A stretch of 64,000 nt of DNA from contig NZ_SMUS01000018.1 of assembly GCF_004353185.1 (NCBI RefSeq), positions 17,881 through 81,880 on the forward strand, read 5' to 3'. Below the pieces are notes generated by a model. The model saw nothing but the letters and a program-made list of their open reading frames with translations, made no database searches and was not told the origin of the DNA. Position 1 is the stretch's first letter. The number at the start of each line of letters is the position of its first letter. Shown in pieces: positions 24,843 to 33,544 of the stretch. The position numbers and the translations under genes are program-made. Origin of the DNA: Clostridium cuniculi. Its GTDB lineage: Bacteria; Bacillota; Clostridia; Clostridiales; Clostridiaceae.

Positions 24843-25925
24843 CTACCTATCTAAACATGAGAAACAAGGATCTATACTTGCTACTATAAGTCCTGCATCT
24901 GCAATAGTATTATTTTTTAACATAACTGGAACAGTCATTGCATTTTTAAAGGTTGGTACATGAATATTAACTCTTCCATTTGTTTGTCCTCCGTTCGAAA
25001 CTACATAATAAGTAACTTCACCTCTTGGAGCTTCAGTTACAGCCATATACTCTCCTACTGGAACCTTAGGAATCTTATTTCCTAGATTAATAGGACCATC
25101 AGGCATATTATTAAGAGCTTGCTCAATTATCTTACAACTTTCTTCAATTTCTATTAGTCTTACAACAGCTCTTGAAAAAACATCACCATCATTTGCCACA
25201 GCTACATTAAAATCAAATTCTTCATAGCAATTATATGGCATTGTTTTTCTTACATCGAAATTAACCCCAGAAGCTCTTCCATGTGGTCCACAAGCTCCAT
25301 AATTTAATGCATCATCCTTTGTTAATATTCCTACCCCCTTTGTTCTTGCTGCTATACTTGAATCTTTAGCATAAACCTTATAAATATTTTTATATTCACT
25401 TCTTAACTCTGCTATCATTTTTATTAGAGTTTCTTTTTGTTCATTACTTATATCTCTTCTTGAGCCACCAATTATATTCATAGCGTAATTTACTCTATTT
25501 CCTGATATAACCTCAAGCATATCCATTATTTTTTCTCTCGAAGCAAAGCACATCATAAATAAAGAATCAAATGCTACTATATGAGCAGCTAAACCTAGCC
25601 ATAAATAATGAGAGTGTAATCTTTCTAATTCACTTAATATTACTCTTATATAACTTCCTCTCTTAGGAACCTCCATGCCAGCAATATTTTCTACAGCTAA
25701 ACAATAAGTCATTGCATGAGAATGAGAACAAATTCCACATACTCTTTCAACCAAAGTTATTGTTTGAATAGGATTTCTAATTTCCGTTAATTTTTCTATT
25801 CCTCTATGGTTGTACCCTATAAAAACTTCTGAATCCTTTATAAATTCACCTTCAGTAAGAAGCTTAACATGCACTGGCTCTTCTAATGCAGGATGATATG
25901 GTCCTAATGGTAAAACGTAGCTCAA
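24843..25925 (-). CDS. Mbh-like [NiFe] hydrogenase large subunit (MbhL/NuoD type)
   Basis: 360 residues, carrying the NiFe active site that reduces protons to H2 in the cytoplasm-facing arm. The four cysteine ligands are present: Cys63 and Cys66 in RVCGICSHSH, Cys354 and Cys357 in DPCFSC. This separates it from NuoD, which has lost them. The protein stops as DPCFSCLDR, exactly at the Arg after which a maturation protease normally cuts, so no C-terminal extension is encoded. The sequence otherwise follows group 4 enzymes (GPYHPALEEPVHV at the start). It lies 15 bases after the NuoC-like gene. Confidence 0.93.
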   Translation of the reverse strand: MSYVLPLGPYHPALEEPVHVKLLTEGEFIKDSEVFIGYNHRGIEKLTEIRNPIQTITLVERVCGICSHSHAMTYCLAVENIAGMEVPKRGSYIRVILSELERLHSHYLWLGLAAHIVAFDSLFMMCFASREKIMDMLEVISGNRVNYAMNIIGGSRRDISNEQKETLIKMIAELRSEYKNIYKVYAKDSSIAARTKGVGILTKDDALNYGACGPHGRASGVNFDVRKTMPYNCYEEFDFNVAVANDGDVFSRAVVRLIEIEESCKIIEQALNNMPDGPINLGNKIPKVPVGEYMAVTEAPRGEVTYYVVSNGGQTNGRVNIHVPTFKNAMTVPVMLKNNTIADAGLIVASIDPCFSCLDR

Positions 25926-25940
25926 CTTTTCCCCCTCCTT

Positions 25941-26318
25941 CTAATTATCCTTTAATTTTTTAAGTTCATTTAGAGGCATTATAAGTATTTGCCCTTCACC
26001 GTCCTTAAACTCGTCTGGCAAAAATAATCTTCCACTAAATATTAATCCTTCAAACTTTAATGGCATCATTTCTTGTATTTCTTCCTCAAACCACTGTGCA
26101 CCTTTATATACATTAGTTACTGTTGGTAATACTTTTTCTCCCTTTACATGATACTGTCTTCTAACATCATCATATTCTAAAGTGTAAACTACTACATTAT
26201 TTTTCTCAGCATCAACGTAACCATTTATGGCTACTAAGCGTCCCCCCTTATCCCTAACCTCCTGTACCTTTGATACAATATCATTTTTTGAAATTTCTTC
26301 TATTGTAATATTGCCCAT
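25941..26318 (-). CDS. Mbh-like hydrogenase, NuoC-type subunit (MbhK type)
   Basis: 125 residues, related to the 30-kDa (NuoC) subunit of complex I and to MbhK/EchD. Recognisable are RRQYHVKGEKVLPTVTNVY and GAQWFEEEIQEMMPLKFEG, the conserved region in which the Trp-Glu-Glu stretch contacts the large subunit. The open frame extends 20 codons upstream, but GAGGGGGAG lies just before the ATG at 26316-26318, which is therefore the start. It is the first gene of the 15-gene operon, which reads NuoC-like, large subunit, hypA, hypB, seven Mrp-like genes, antiporter, anchor, small subunit, ferredoxin subunit. Confidence 0.88.
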   Translation of the reverse strand: MGNITIEEISKNDIVSKVQEVRDKGGRLVAINGYVDAEKNNVVVYTLEYDDVRRQYHVKGEKVLPTVTNVYKGAQWFEEEIQEMMPLKFEGLIFSGRLFLPDEFKDGEGQILIMPLNELKKLKDN

Positions 26319-26501
26319 AATACTCCCCCTCATATAAGGATTTTTTGTTATTTTTGTATTAATTTTACACTCTTTCACTTTTTATTATACATAAGATAGA
26401 GGCTTATTATAATAAAATATTGGAATTTTTTTGAAAATAAATCCCTCTATTTATTCTTCCTTTTATTAATGCTATTTTTTGTTTTATATCTATAACTTTT
26501 A

Positions 26502-26510
26502 TGCTATAAT
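26502..26510 (+). promoter_or_regulatory. possible extended -10 promoter
   Basis: TGCTATAAT (26502-26510) is an extended -10 element with no good -35 box; a second TATAAT lies at 26536-26541. Either could drive the 138-residue gene that starts at 26565. Confidence 0.4.
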
Positions 26511-26564
26511 GTCTATATAATTGTTGTTAATATAGTATAATTTATAATAAAAGGAGTTTTTGCA

Positions 26565-26981
26565 ATGGGTTTCAAAGATAAAATGACTAAATATTACTCT
26601 GATGCATACATGAATAAATATGGAGATAGAATGACAAGTGTTTCTGGTACGGTTTTATCAGTTAAAACAGAAACTAAAAGCTTTCTAGGAATTTTCAATA
26701 GATTACATGTTTGGTTAGTTGTTAAGTCTGATGCTGGTAAACAAATAGCTAAATGTGAATATAAGAGAAACAGATGGTTTAAAAAGCCAGAATTTATAGA
26801 TATATCTCAAGGTCACAAAATAATTGTTATGGGAATTAAAGGTGAAAAAGGTAAAGCAAATTCTGAAGTTGTTATGGCTTCAAACATTGCAAACTTAACT
26901 ACAAGAAAAGATTTACACCCATTTGATCATAGCCAAATAAAGAAAGCTAGACAACAAGCTACTAGAATGAGAACTAGATAG
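26565..26981 (+). CDS. conserved basic protein, unknown function
   Basis: A 138-residue, strongly basic soluble protein. The middle (about 22-105) alternates beta-like strands, SVSGTVLSVKTETKSFLG and RLHVWLVVKSDAGKQIAKCE, suggesting a small beta-barrel (OB-like) fold. The C-terminus is Arg/Lys-rich (KKARQQATRMRTR), consistent with binding nucleic acid; this is inference. AAGGAG lies 10 bases before the ATG, and a terminator follows. Not a family I can name. Confidence 0.75.
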   Translation: MGFKDKMTKYYSDAYMNKYGDRMTSVSGTVLSVKTETKSFLGIFNRLHVWLVVKSDAGKQIAKCEYKRNRWFKKPEFIDISQGHKIIVMGIKGEKGKANSEVVMASNIANLTTRKDLHPFDHSQIKKARQQATRMRTR

Positions 26982-26991
26982 TTTAAATATA

Positions 26992-27027
26992 AAAAAGAGA
27001 TTTCGCATTTTGCAAAATCTCTTTTTT
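26992..27027 (+). terminator. terminator of the 138-residue gene
   Basis: AAAAAGAGATTT(C)GCA pairs with TGC(A)AAATCTCTTTTT and ends in a T-run, 11 bases after the stop. Confidence 0.9.
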
Positions 27028-27115
27028 TATATTTAATTCTAATTTATTAACTAATTAAAAATTATGGCTAATCAATACAAAAATATTTTTAATAAATAAT
27101 AATTAAAACTTATAA

Positions 27116-27736
27116 TTATTTACAGTGTTCACATTTAAAATCTTTTCCACTTTCATATACTGTTCCACTATGTATTACTTTACTTCTTGATAATGTTCTA
27201 CAAGTATTTTTTGCATGATAAGTTTTTCCTTTTGGAGTCCAGTATACTATAACCTCTTCCTTTAATTCTTCTACAATTTCTTTGTTTTCTATAGCTTCCT
27301 TAACATCATTAATTAAAATTTCATCAATATTTTCAGAAGAATTATTAAACTCATCTATTTCATTTTCTTCTATTTCATTTATATTTTCTACTGATTCTAT
27401 TAATTCAGTTTTTTCCACCTTATTTACTTCATCTATATTATCTATTTTATCTATAAATTTTACTTCTTCAATTTCTTCAGTTAATATATCTGCAGCTATT
27501 TCTTCTAACAATTCACTATCGATTTCATTAATATTGTTGTCATCATTAACTTTTATATCACTTATTTCAGTTGATACCTCTTCTTTTATACCCTTATCTT
27601 CTTTGCCCCACTTTTTAAAAATAGATAAAGGTAAACTTTTAAGAACTATTACCCCTGCATTTCTTCTTGTAAAATCGCCTTTAAAAAAATATATAATACA
27701 AATTATAACTATTATCGCTACTATTATCTCAAACAT
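27116..27736 (-). CDS. membrane-anchored acidic protein with C-terminal Cys/His domain
   Basis: An N-terminal membrane helix (MFEIIVAIIVIICIIYFFKG), a roughly 110-residue acidic, low-complexity middle made mostly of Glu, Asp, Ile and Asn, and a C-terminal domain of about 40 residues with YWTPKGKTYHAKNTC and FKCEHCK, probably binding zinc through one His and three Cys. No function known; the tail would face the cytoplasm if the N-terminus is outside. The frame is open to 27793 (GTG), but that codon overlaps AAAGGTG. The ATG at 27734-27736 has AGGA 11 bases upstream and is my choice; the ATG at 27746-27748 is possible. Confidence 0.65.
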   Translation of the reverse strand: MFEIIVAIIVIICIIYFFKGDFTRRNAGVIVLKSLPLSIFKKWGKEDKGIKEEVSTEISDIKVNDDNNINEIDSELLEEIAADILTEEIEEVKFIDKIDNIDEVNKVEKTELIESVENINEIEENEIDEFNNSSENIDEILINDVKEAIENKEIVEELKEEVIVYWTPKGKTYHAKNTCRTLSRSKVIHSGTVYESGKDFKCEHCK

Positions 27737-27892
27737 TTTTATTTTCATCCTATCTATATTAATTTCTAAATTATACTTATAAATTACTAACACCTTTGAT
27801 TATACTATTAATACTAGTATTAAATAAAGTAGTATTATTAATATTATTTACTTATTAGATAAAAACTTTTGTTATTTTAGAGAAATTAATAA

Positions 27893-27930
27893 AACCACAC
27901 TTTATATTAAGTAAATATATAGTGTGGTTA
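27893..27930 (-). terminator. terminator of the thiI gene
   Basis: AACCACACT pairs with AGTGTGGTT, with further A/T pairing inside, followed on the minus strand by TTTTATT. It starts 26 bases after the thiI stop. Confidence 0.8.
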
Positions 27931-27955
27931 AATACTTTATACCTTTATTAAATTA

Positions 27956-29113
27956 TTAAAACACCACTAATTCAGTTTCATTAATAGCCTTTTCTACCAT
28001 TGCATCTACATCTAAAACAGATTCTGCTTTTCTCATAGCATCTAATTGAGGCTTAGTTTTAGGGTGCTTTGGTACGAATATTGTACAACAATCTTCATAT
28101 GGTAAAATAGAAGTTTCATATGTTCCTATTTCCTTTGCAATATCCATAATATCACCTTTATCCATTGCAATTAATGGTCTAAATACTGGTCTATCTGCAC
28201 AGTCAGTACTTACTATTAATCCTTCCATAGTTTGGCTTGCAACTTGACCTATACTTTCTCCACTTGAGATTGATTGTACTCCATACTTTTCAGCTAAAAC
28301 ACATGCACATCTCATCATAAATCTTCTCATTAATATAGTTAATTCATCTTGTCTACACTTTTCCATTATGTCTAATTGAATTTCTGTAAATGGTACTATG
28401 TATAAATTAACTCTTTCTGTATAGTTTGAAAGTATTTTTGCTAATTCCTTAACTTTATCTTTAGCTCTTTCTGAAGTATATGGATGGCTATGATAATAAA
28501 CACAGTTAAGCTCTACACCTCTTCTAGCCATTAAATATCCAGCTACTGGAGAATCAATACCTCCTGAAAGCATTAACATAGTGCTTCCATTCATTCCATA
28601 TGGTAATCCTCCAACACCTTTTATTTTATCCTTGCTTGTAAATACATATGCTTTTTCTCTAATCTCAATATTTACTAAGCATTCTGGATTCTTAACATCA
28701 ACTTCTAATCCACCTCCAAAATGATGAAGTACATATCCTCCTACATCTCTAGAAGTTTCAATAGAATTTAATTGGAACTTTTTATTTGCTCTATTTGTTT
28801 CTATTTTAAATGTCTTTGGATTAGCTTCTTTTACTTTTCTTAAAGCCTCTTCTTTTATTGCCGTTAAATCTCTTTCTACTTCAGTAACTATACATACTTC
28901 AGCTACTCCAAAAACTTTTCTTACTCTTTCTACAGCTGCATCAATATCCTCAGCTTTAATAAATCCTCTTCCTTGATCAGTAACAAATTCAAATTGTAGA
29001 CCTGCAAGTTTTTTCTCTATATTTTCTTTTAATCTTCTTTCAAACTTTCCTCTGTTTAATCCTTTTAGGAATATTTCTGAAGCATATTTAACTAATATTA
29101 ATTTATTATTCAT
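27956..29113 (-). CDS. thiI: tRNA 4-thiouridine synthetase ThiI (short form)
   Basis: 385 residues. Adenylates and thiolates uridine 8 of tRNA. Order: N-terminal ferredoxin-like domain, THUMP domain (about 60-165), then the PP-loop ATPase with SGGIDSP (183-189). The E. coli enzyme has a C-terminal rhodanese domain carrying the sulfur; it is absent here, as in many Firmicutes. SILPYEDCCTIFVP gives two Cys that could take part in transfer. The cysteine desulfurase gene just upstream overlaps by 4 bases and is the natural sulfur donor. AAGGAGAG precedes the ATG. Confidence 0.95.
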   Translation of the reverse strand: MNNKLILVKYASEIFLKGLNRGKFERRLKENIEKKLAGLQFEFVTDQGRGFIKAEDIDAAVERVRKVFGVAEVCIVTEVERDLTAIKEEALRKVKEANPKTFKIETNRANKKFQLNSIETSRDVGGYVLHHFGGGLEVDVKNPECLVNIEIREKAYVFTSKDKIKGVGGLPYGMNGSTMLMLSGGIDSPVAGYLMARRGVELNCVYYHSHPYTSERAKDKVKELAKILSNYTERVNLYIVPFTEIQLDIMEKCRQDELTILMRRFMMRCACVLAEKYGVQSISSGESIGQVASQTMEGLIVSTDCADRPVFRPLIAMDKGDIMDIAKEIGTYETSILPYEDCCTIFVPKHPKTKPQLDAMRKAESVLDVDAMVEKAINETELVVF

Positions 29114-30252
29114 CTTTTTACTCTCCTTAAAAACATTAATGACTTTTTTAGTACATCAATTGTATAATCTACTTCTTCCTTTGTATTTTCGTATGAGAAT
29201 GAGAATCTTATAGCAGACTCAACTTCCCTATTATTTAACCCTAATGCCTTTATTACATAACTTCCATGAGCAGCACTACTTTTTGATGTACATGCAGAAC
29301 CAGTAGCAACATATACTCCTGCTTCCTCTAACAAGTGTAATAAAACTTCTGCTCTTACTCCTAAAAAGGATACATTTAAAATATAAGGACTAAATCCTTC
29401 TATCCCACTATTTATTCTAATATCCTTTATTTCTTTTAATCTTTCTATAAAATAAGTTTTAAGTTCAGAAACCTCTTTATATCTTTGATCCATATTTTCA
29501 AAAGTAATTTTTGCAGCCTTTTCAAAGCCAATTATTCCAGGAAGATTTTCTGTTCCAGCTCTAAATCCTCTTTCTTGGCTTCCACCTGAAATAAGTGAAT
29601 TTAATATTATTCCTTTTTTTATGTAAACTAATCCAGCTCCTTTTGGCCCATGAATTTTGTGTCCTGCTGCTGTTAATAAATCTATTTTAGCTTTATTAAC
29701 ATCAATAGGTAATTTTCCATATCCTTGGACAGCATCTACATGAAATTTTGCCCTAGAACTTTTTCCCTTTATTAGATTTCCTATAGCTTCTAGGTCTTGT
29801 ATGGCTCCCATTTCATTATTAACATACATTATTGATACTAAAACAGTATCCTTACTTATTGCTTCTTCTAAATCTTCTAATGAAATTCTTCCTTCATTGT
29901 CTACATCTAAATATGTAACTTTAACACCTTTATCTTCTAACTCTTTACATGTATTAATTATTGAATGATGCTCAAAAGTAGTTGTTATAAGATGATGACC
30001 TGGCTTTAATAACCCTTTTAAAACGAGATTATTTCCTTCGCTTCCACCAGATGTAAAATAAATCTCATCTTTACTGCATTTAATGGTAGATGCAAAATAC
30101 TCTCTAGCTTCATTTAATCTTTTTTCACAGTTCATTCCTATCTTATGTAAAGATGATGGATTGCCAAAATACTCCTTCATACCCTTACCTACTTCTTCTA
30201 TTACTTCATCATAAGGCATTGTAGTAGCACTATTATCAAAATAAATATTCAA
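29110..30252 (-). CDS. cysteine desulfurase, NifS/IscS-like, partner of ThiI
   Basis: 380 residues, PLP-dependent, takes sulfur from cysteine as an enzyme-bound persulfide. Lys in AAGHKIHGPKG binds PLP; TFEHHSIINT carries the catalytic His; ATGSACTSKSS is the Cys loop, in the longer, flexible form seen in IscS-type enzymes. Because it overlaps thiI by 4 bases, its main role is probably tRNA thiolation (the NifZ-ThiI arrangement of B. subtilis). The start I use is the TTG at 30250-30252, 9 bases after GGAG; the TTG two codons upstream is only 3 bases from that site. Confidence 0.92.
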   Translation of the reverse strand: MNIYFDNSATTMPYDEVIEEVGKGMKEYFGNPSSLHKIGMNCEKRLNEAREYFASTIKCSKDEIYFTSGGSEGNNLVLKGLLKPGHHLITTTFEHHSIINTCKELEDKGVKVTYLDVDNEGRISLEDLEEAISKDTVLVSIMYVNNEMGAIQDLEAIGNLIKGKSSRAKFHVDAVQGYGKLPIDVNKAKIDLLTAAGHKIHGPKGAGLVYIKKGIILNSLISGGSQERGFRAGTENLPGIIGFEKAAKITFENMDQRYKEVSELKTYFIERLKEIKDIRINSGIEGFSPYILNVSFLGVRAEVLLHLLEEAGVYVATGSACTSKSSAAHGSYVIKALGLNNREVESAIRFSFSYENTKEEVDYTIDVLKKSLMFLRRVKR

Positions 30253-30462
30253 TGACAATCACTCCTTTCTTTTAGTATTTACATAATAAATGAAATTTAA
30301 AATTTTAATTTTATAAATTGAACTTACAATTTTATCACTTGAAAAAAATTTTTTCATATTAATTTAAAATTCTACCATTTACTTTGCAATAAGTAAATAA
30401 TTTATAGAATAAAATCTAGTATTCCCATCATTTTTCTATGAAATATATATAAATTCACATAA

Positions 30463-30500
30463 AAAAAGAGCTTATTACTATGTTAGTAACACTGCTCTTT
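30463..30500 (-). terminator. terminator of the thr operon
   Basis: AAAGAGC...GCTCTTT with an inner GTTACT/AGTAA stem, ending in a T7 run on the minus strand, just after the ACT-protein stop. Confidence 0.85.
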
Positions 30501-30505
30501 AACTT

Positions 30506-30943
30506 TTATTCCATTGCTATAAATTCAACTTTATCAACAAATTCTAATTTTCTTAAATCTTCTAGCATTTTGCTTAATTCAATTTTCATAGTTGATATAT
30601 CAATAGTTAAACTTAGGTTTGCTAAATTATTAATTGGAATACCTTGATCTATAGTTAAAATATTTCCACCTTGCTCAGAAATAAAATTTAGTATATTAGA
30701 AAGTACACCCTTTTGATGCCCAATTATCATATTAAAAGTTGCTTTTCTTCCATTAGACATTTGAGAAAATTCAAAAACATAATCTTTGTACTTATAATAA
30801 ACACTTCTACTTATTCCTGCTAACTTAGTAGCTTCAGTAATCTCTTTTACCTTACCTTCTTGTAAGATTTTTTTTGTATTAATTACCTTTTCAAATACCT
30901 CTGGCAAAACCTTTTTATCAATAACTAAATAATCACCGTTCAT
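30506..30943 (-). CDS. ACT-domain protein (UPF0735, PheB-like)
   Basis: 145 residues. The N-terminal third has a helix-turn-helix-like stretch (TEATKLAGISRSVYYKYKDY), the C-terminal half an ACT domain (GHQKGVLSNILNFISEQGGN), which usually binds an amino acid. B. subtilis PheB, encoded with pheA, is the best known relative. Here the gene is one base after thrB, so sensing an amino acid of the threonine family is plausible. The upstream GTG three codons earlier is part of AAAGGTGA; the ATG at 30941-30943 is correctly spaced from it. Confidence 0.85.
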   Translation of the reverse strand: MNGDYLVIDKKVLPEVFEKVINTKKILQEGKVKEITEATKLAGISRSVYYKYKDYVFEFSQMSNGRKATFNMIIGHQKGVLSNILNFISEQGGNILTIDQGIPINNLANLSLTIDISTMKIELSKMLEDLRKLEFVDKVEFIAME

Positions 30944-30944
30944 A

Positions 30945-31844
30945 TTATTCACCTTTCAAAATTTTTGCCCCATGTTTATCTATTTTTAACTCTTTAATAT
31001 CCCAATTAATATTTTGTTCTTTCATAAAGTTTGTAAAATTACCTACAAAACTTATATCTTTATTATCCACTATTGCCATTAATGTTGGTCCTGCGCCACT
31101 TAAAAAACAACTAAGTGCTCCAAGCTCTAAGGATTTATTATAAACTTTATCAAAATTATCAATAAGTTTACTTCTAAATCTTTCATGTATTCTATCTTTA
31201 GTAGCTTCCTTTAACAAAGCATAATTTCCATTTGAGAAACATGATATTAGAAGGGCAGCCCTCCCTACATTATAAATACAATCTCCAAACAGAACTTCTT
31301 TAGGCAGTATTGATCTAGCCTTTTCAGTTGAAAGTTTAAATCTCGGAATTAATGCAATAAACTTAATTCCATCTTTAACTTCTACACAATTATACAATGG
31401 TTTTTTATTATCTACCATTATAGTAGAAACTAATCCTCCAAAAATAGCTGGACATACGTTATCAGGATGCCCTTCAATCTCAACAGCTAAACTTAATATC
31501 TCATCTCTGTTTATTCCCATATTCATTAATGCAAAAGCTCCTATAAGCCCTGCTACTATGCAACTTGAGCTTGAACCTAGGCCCCTTGATATTGGGATAT
31601 CTTGCTTTATTATTTTAATCCTTATACCATTAAATTTAAAGTCATATTTATCAAAAACTTTCTTTATGGCCATAAAAATGATATTATCCTCATTTTGAAA
31701 TTCTTCTTCAAACCCTTCAAAGAATAGCCCCTTACTCTCTTTAAGTTCAAATTCATATTCATTATATATATTTAAGGCAATTCCCAGCGAATCAAAGCCA
31801 GGCCCCAAATTGGCTGATGTCGCCGGTACTCTTACCTTAATCAT
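30945..31844 (-). CDS. thrB: homoserine kinase
   Basis: 299 residues of the GHMP kinase family; phosphorylates homoserine to O-phosphohomoserine. Signatures: VPATSANLGPGFDSLG at the N-terminus, PISRGLGSSSSCIVAG (ATP-binding loop) and ALSCFLSGAGPTLMAI near the C-terminus. It overlaps thrC by 8 bases (ATGATTAA), with AAGGAG inside thrC, and feeds its product directly to ThrC. The homoserine dehydrogenase and aspartokinase genes are not in the window. Confidence 0.95.
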   Translation of the reverse strand: MIKVRVPATSANLGPGFDSLGIALNIYNEYEFELKESKGLFFEGFEEEFQNEDNIIFMAIKKVFDKYDFKFNGIRIKIIKQDIPISRGLGSSSSCIVAGLIGAFALMNMGINRDEILSLAVEIEGHPDNVCPAIFGGLVSTIMVDNKKPLYNCVEVKDGIKFIALIPRFKLSTEKARSILPKEVLFGDCIYNVGRAALLISCFSNGNYALLKEATKDRIHERFRSKLIDNFDKVYNKSLELGALSCFLSGAGPTLMAIVDNKDISFVGNFTNFMKEQNINWDIKELKIDKHGAKILKGE

Positions 31845-33306
31845 TTTTAGTTCTCCTTAAAAAACTAAGTAAACTATCTGTCATTTTATCCTTATCACAT
31901 ACCTCATTATGAAGTACTTCCTTTTTATCTAAGTTCTTTAGATTATTAGGTATATTAGTGTTAGTATTATCCCTTAATATATTTAATATTTCAAAATCAT
32001 TTTTCCCACTAATATCTATTCCTAAAGCATTGCAAATACTTCTTGGAAATTTATATGGACTCGCTGTTGATGCAATCAACGCCTGTCTATAATCTGAAGT
32101 TTCCTTTCTATACTTATCTAATACTACATAGCCCACTGCAGTATGTGTATCCATTAAATATCCTTCTTTATCATATGCATATTTAATAGCATCATAAACT
32201 TCATTAATATTTGCATAATCGCCATAAAAATCATTTAAAAATTCTTTAGCATTTGGTGAAATTGAATACACCCCTTTTGAATTCAACTCCTCCATAAGCT
32301 TCTTAGTTTCTAATGAATCCCTGTTATTAGCCTCAAATAACAATCTTTCTAAATTTGATGAAATTAAGATATCCATCGATGGTGATTCTGTTAGTATTAG
32401 TTCTCTTCTCTTATCATATACTCCTGTTTTTAAGAAGTCTGTTAATACATTATTTTCATTTGATGAACATATTAACTTTCCTATAGGTAGCCCCATTTTT
32501 TTCCCATAGTAAGCTGCTAATATATTCCCAAAGTTCCCTGTTGGAACCACTATATTTATCTTATCGCCCTCTTTTATTTTTTGCTTATTAACTAAATCAA
32601 AATATCCATAAAAATAATAAACAATTTGTGGTATTAACCTTCCAATATTAATTGAATTTGCAGAAGATAATAAAAAACCGTCTTCTTTTAATTTCTTCTT
32701 CAATTCATTATCCCCAAATATTGACTTAACCCCACTTTGTGCGTTATCGAAATTGCCCCTAATTCCGATTACTTTTACATTACTTCCTTCTTGTGTCACC
32801 ATTTGCTTTTGCTGAATTGCACTTACCCCTTTTTCAGGATAGTAAACTACAACCTTAAATCCCTCTACATTGCTAAACCCCTGCAACGCAGCCTTACCTG
32901 TATCTCCAGATGTTGCTGTTAATATTACTATTTCTTCATTAATATTTTCTTTTCTCTTTGCAGCTTTCATTATTTGTGGTAAGAATAAAAGTGCTGCATC
33001 CTTAAAAGCTGATGTAGGTCCATGATATAATTCTAAAAAGTTTTTTTCTTCTCTTACAAAGAATTTATCTCTATAAGCTTGTCTTATTGCTTCTTTTAAA
33101 TTTTCATCACCTATATCATCAAAAAATTCCCTAATTATTTCATATGCTAATTCTTCATAAGAAAGCCCCATTTTCTTTTTTAAATTATCATATAATCTTG
33201 GAAATTCTACTGGAACATATAATCCTCCATCATCAGCAATCCCCTTTATAATTGCTTCAGAAGATGAAATAATTTCCCCTTTTCCTCTAGTGCTTATAAA
33301 CTTCAT
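31837..33306 (-). CDS. thrC: threonine synthase
   Basis: 489 residues, PLP-dependent, converts O-phosphohomoserine to threonine. The N-terminus MKFISTRG and LYHGPTSAFKDAALLF, with the PLP lysine in SAFKD, place it with the longer threonine synthases (about 480-510 residues, E. coli/yeast type) rather than the 350-residue B. subtilis type. TATSGDTGKAALQ and VPTGNFGNILAAYYG are phosphate-binding loops. First gene of thrC-thrB-ACT. I looked for a T-box or riboswitch upstream and did not find one. Confidence 0.95.
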   Translation of the reverse strand: MKFISTRGKGEIISSSEAIIKGIADDGGLYVPVEFPRLYDNLKKKMGLSYEELAYEIIREFFDDIGDENLKEAIRQAYRDKFFVREEKNFLELYHGPTSAFKDAALLFLPQIMKAAKRKENINEEIVILTATSGDTGKAALQGFSNVEGFKVVVYYPEKGVSAIQQKQMVTQEGSNVKVIGIRGNFDNAQSGVKSIFGDNELKKKLKEDGFLLSSANSINIGRLIPQIVYYFYGYFDLVNKQKIKEGDKINIVVPTGNFGNILAAYYGKKMGLPIGKLICSSNENNVLTDFLKTGVYDKRRELILTESPSMDILISSNLERLLFEANNRDSLETKKLMEELNSKGVYSISPNAKEFLNDFYGDYANINEVYDAIKYAYDKEGYLMDTHTAVGYVVLDKYRKETSDYRQALIASTASPYKFPRSICNALGIDISGKNDFEILNILRDNTNTNIPNNLKNLDKKEVLHNEVCDKDKMTDSLLSFLRRTKND

Positions 33307-33465
33307 TTTACACCTCCAATAACTTTATTTATTTTTCATCCTTCTGTATTATATTTGTATTTTTAAGCAAGAATTACCATATGAAAATTTTACCATGTAT
33401 CTCTATAAAATACAACTGTTTTTTTCTTGTAAACATTTTAATTTTATTTTTTTATTTTTATCCAA

Positions 33466-33540
33466 AAAAATAGACTATCTCTCTTCAAACTACTCTCATC
33501 AAATAGAGAAAGATTAGTTTATTCTAGAGATAATCTATTT
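33466..33540 (-). terminator. long hairpin terminator of the Ca2+-ATPase gene
   Basis: The outer stem TAGACTATCTCT (33471-33482) pairs with AGAGATAATCTA (33526-33537), with inner AAACTA/TAGTTT and CTC/GAG stems and a T7 run on the minus strand. The whole hairpin spans about 75 bases. Confidence 0.8.
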
Positions 33541-33544
33541 AAAA

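Noticed and set aside
24843..25925. Complex I NuoD instead of a hydrogenase large subunit
   Set aside because: All four nickel-binding cysteines are present and hypA/hypB follow directly.
33307..33465. Possible T-box or riboswitch before thrC
   Set aside because: No T-box core sequence, specifier-like stem or antiterminator is visible; only AT-rich DNA.
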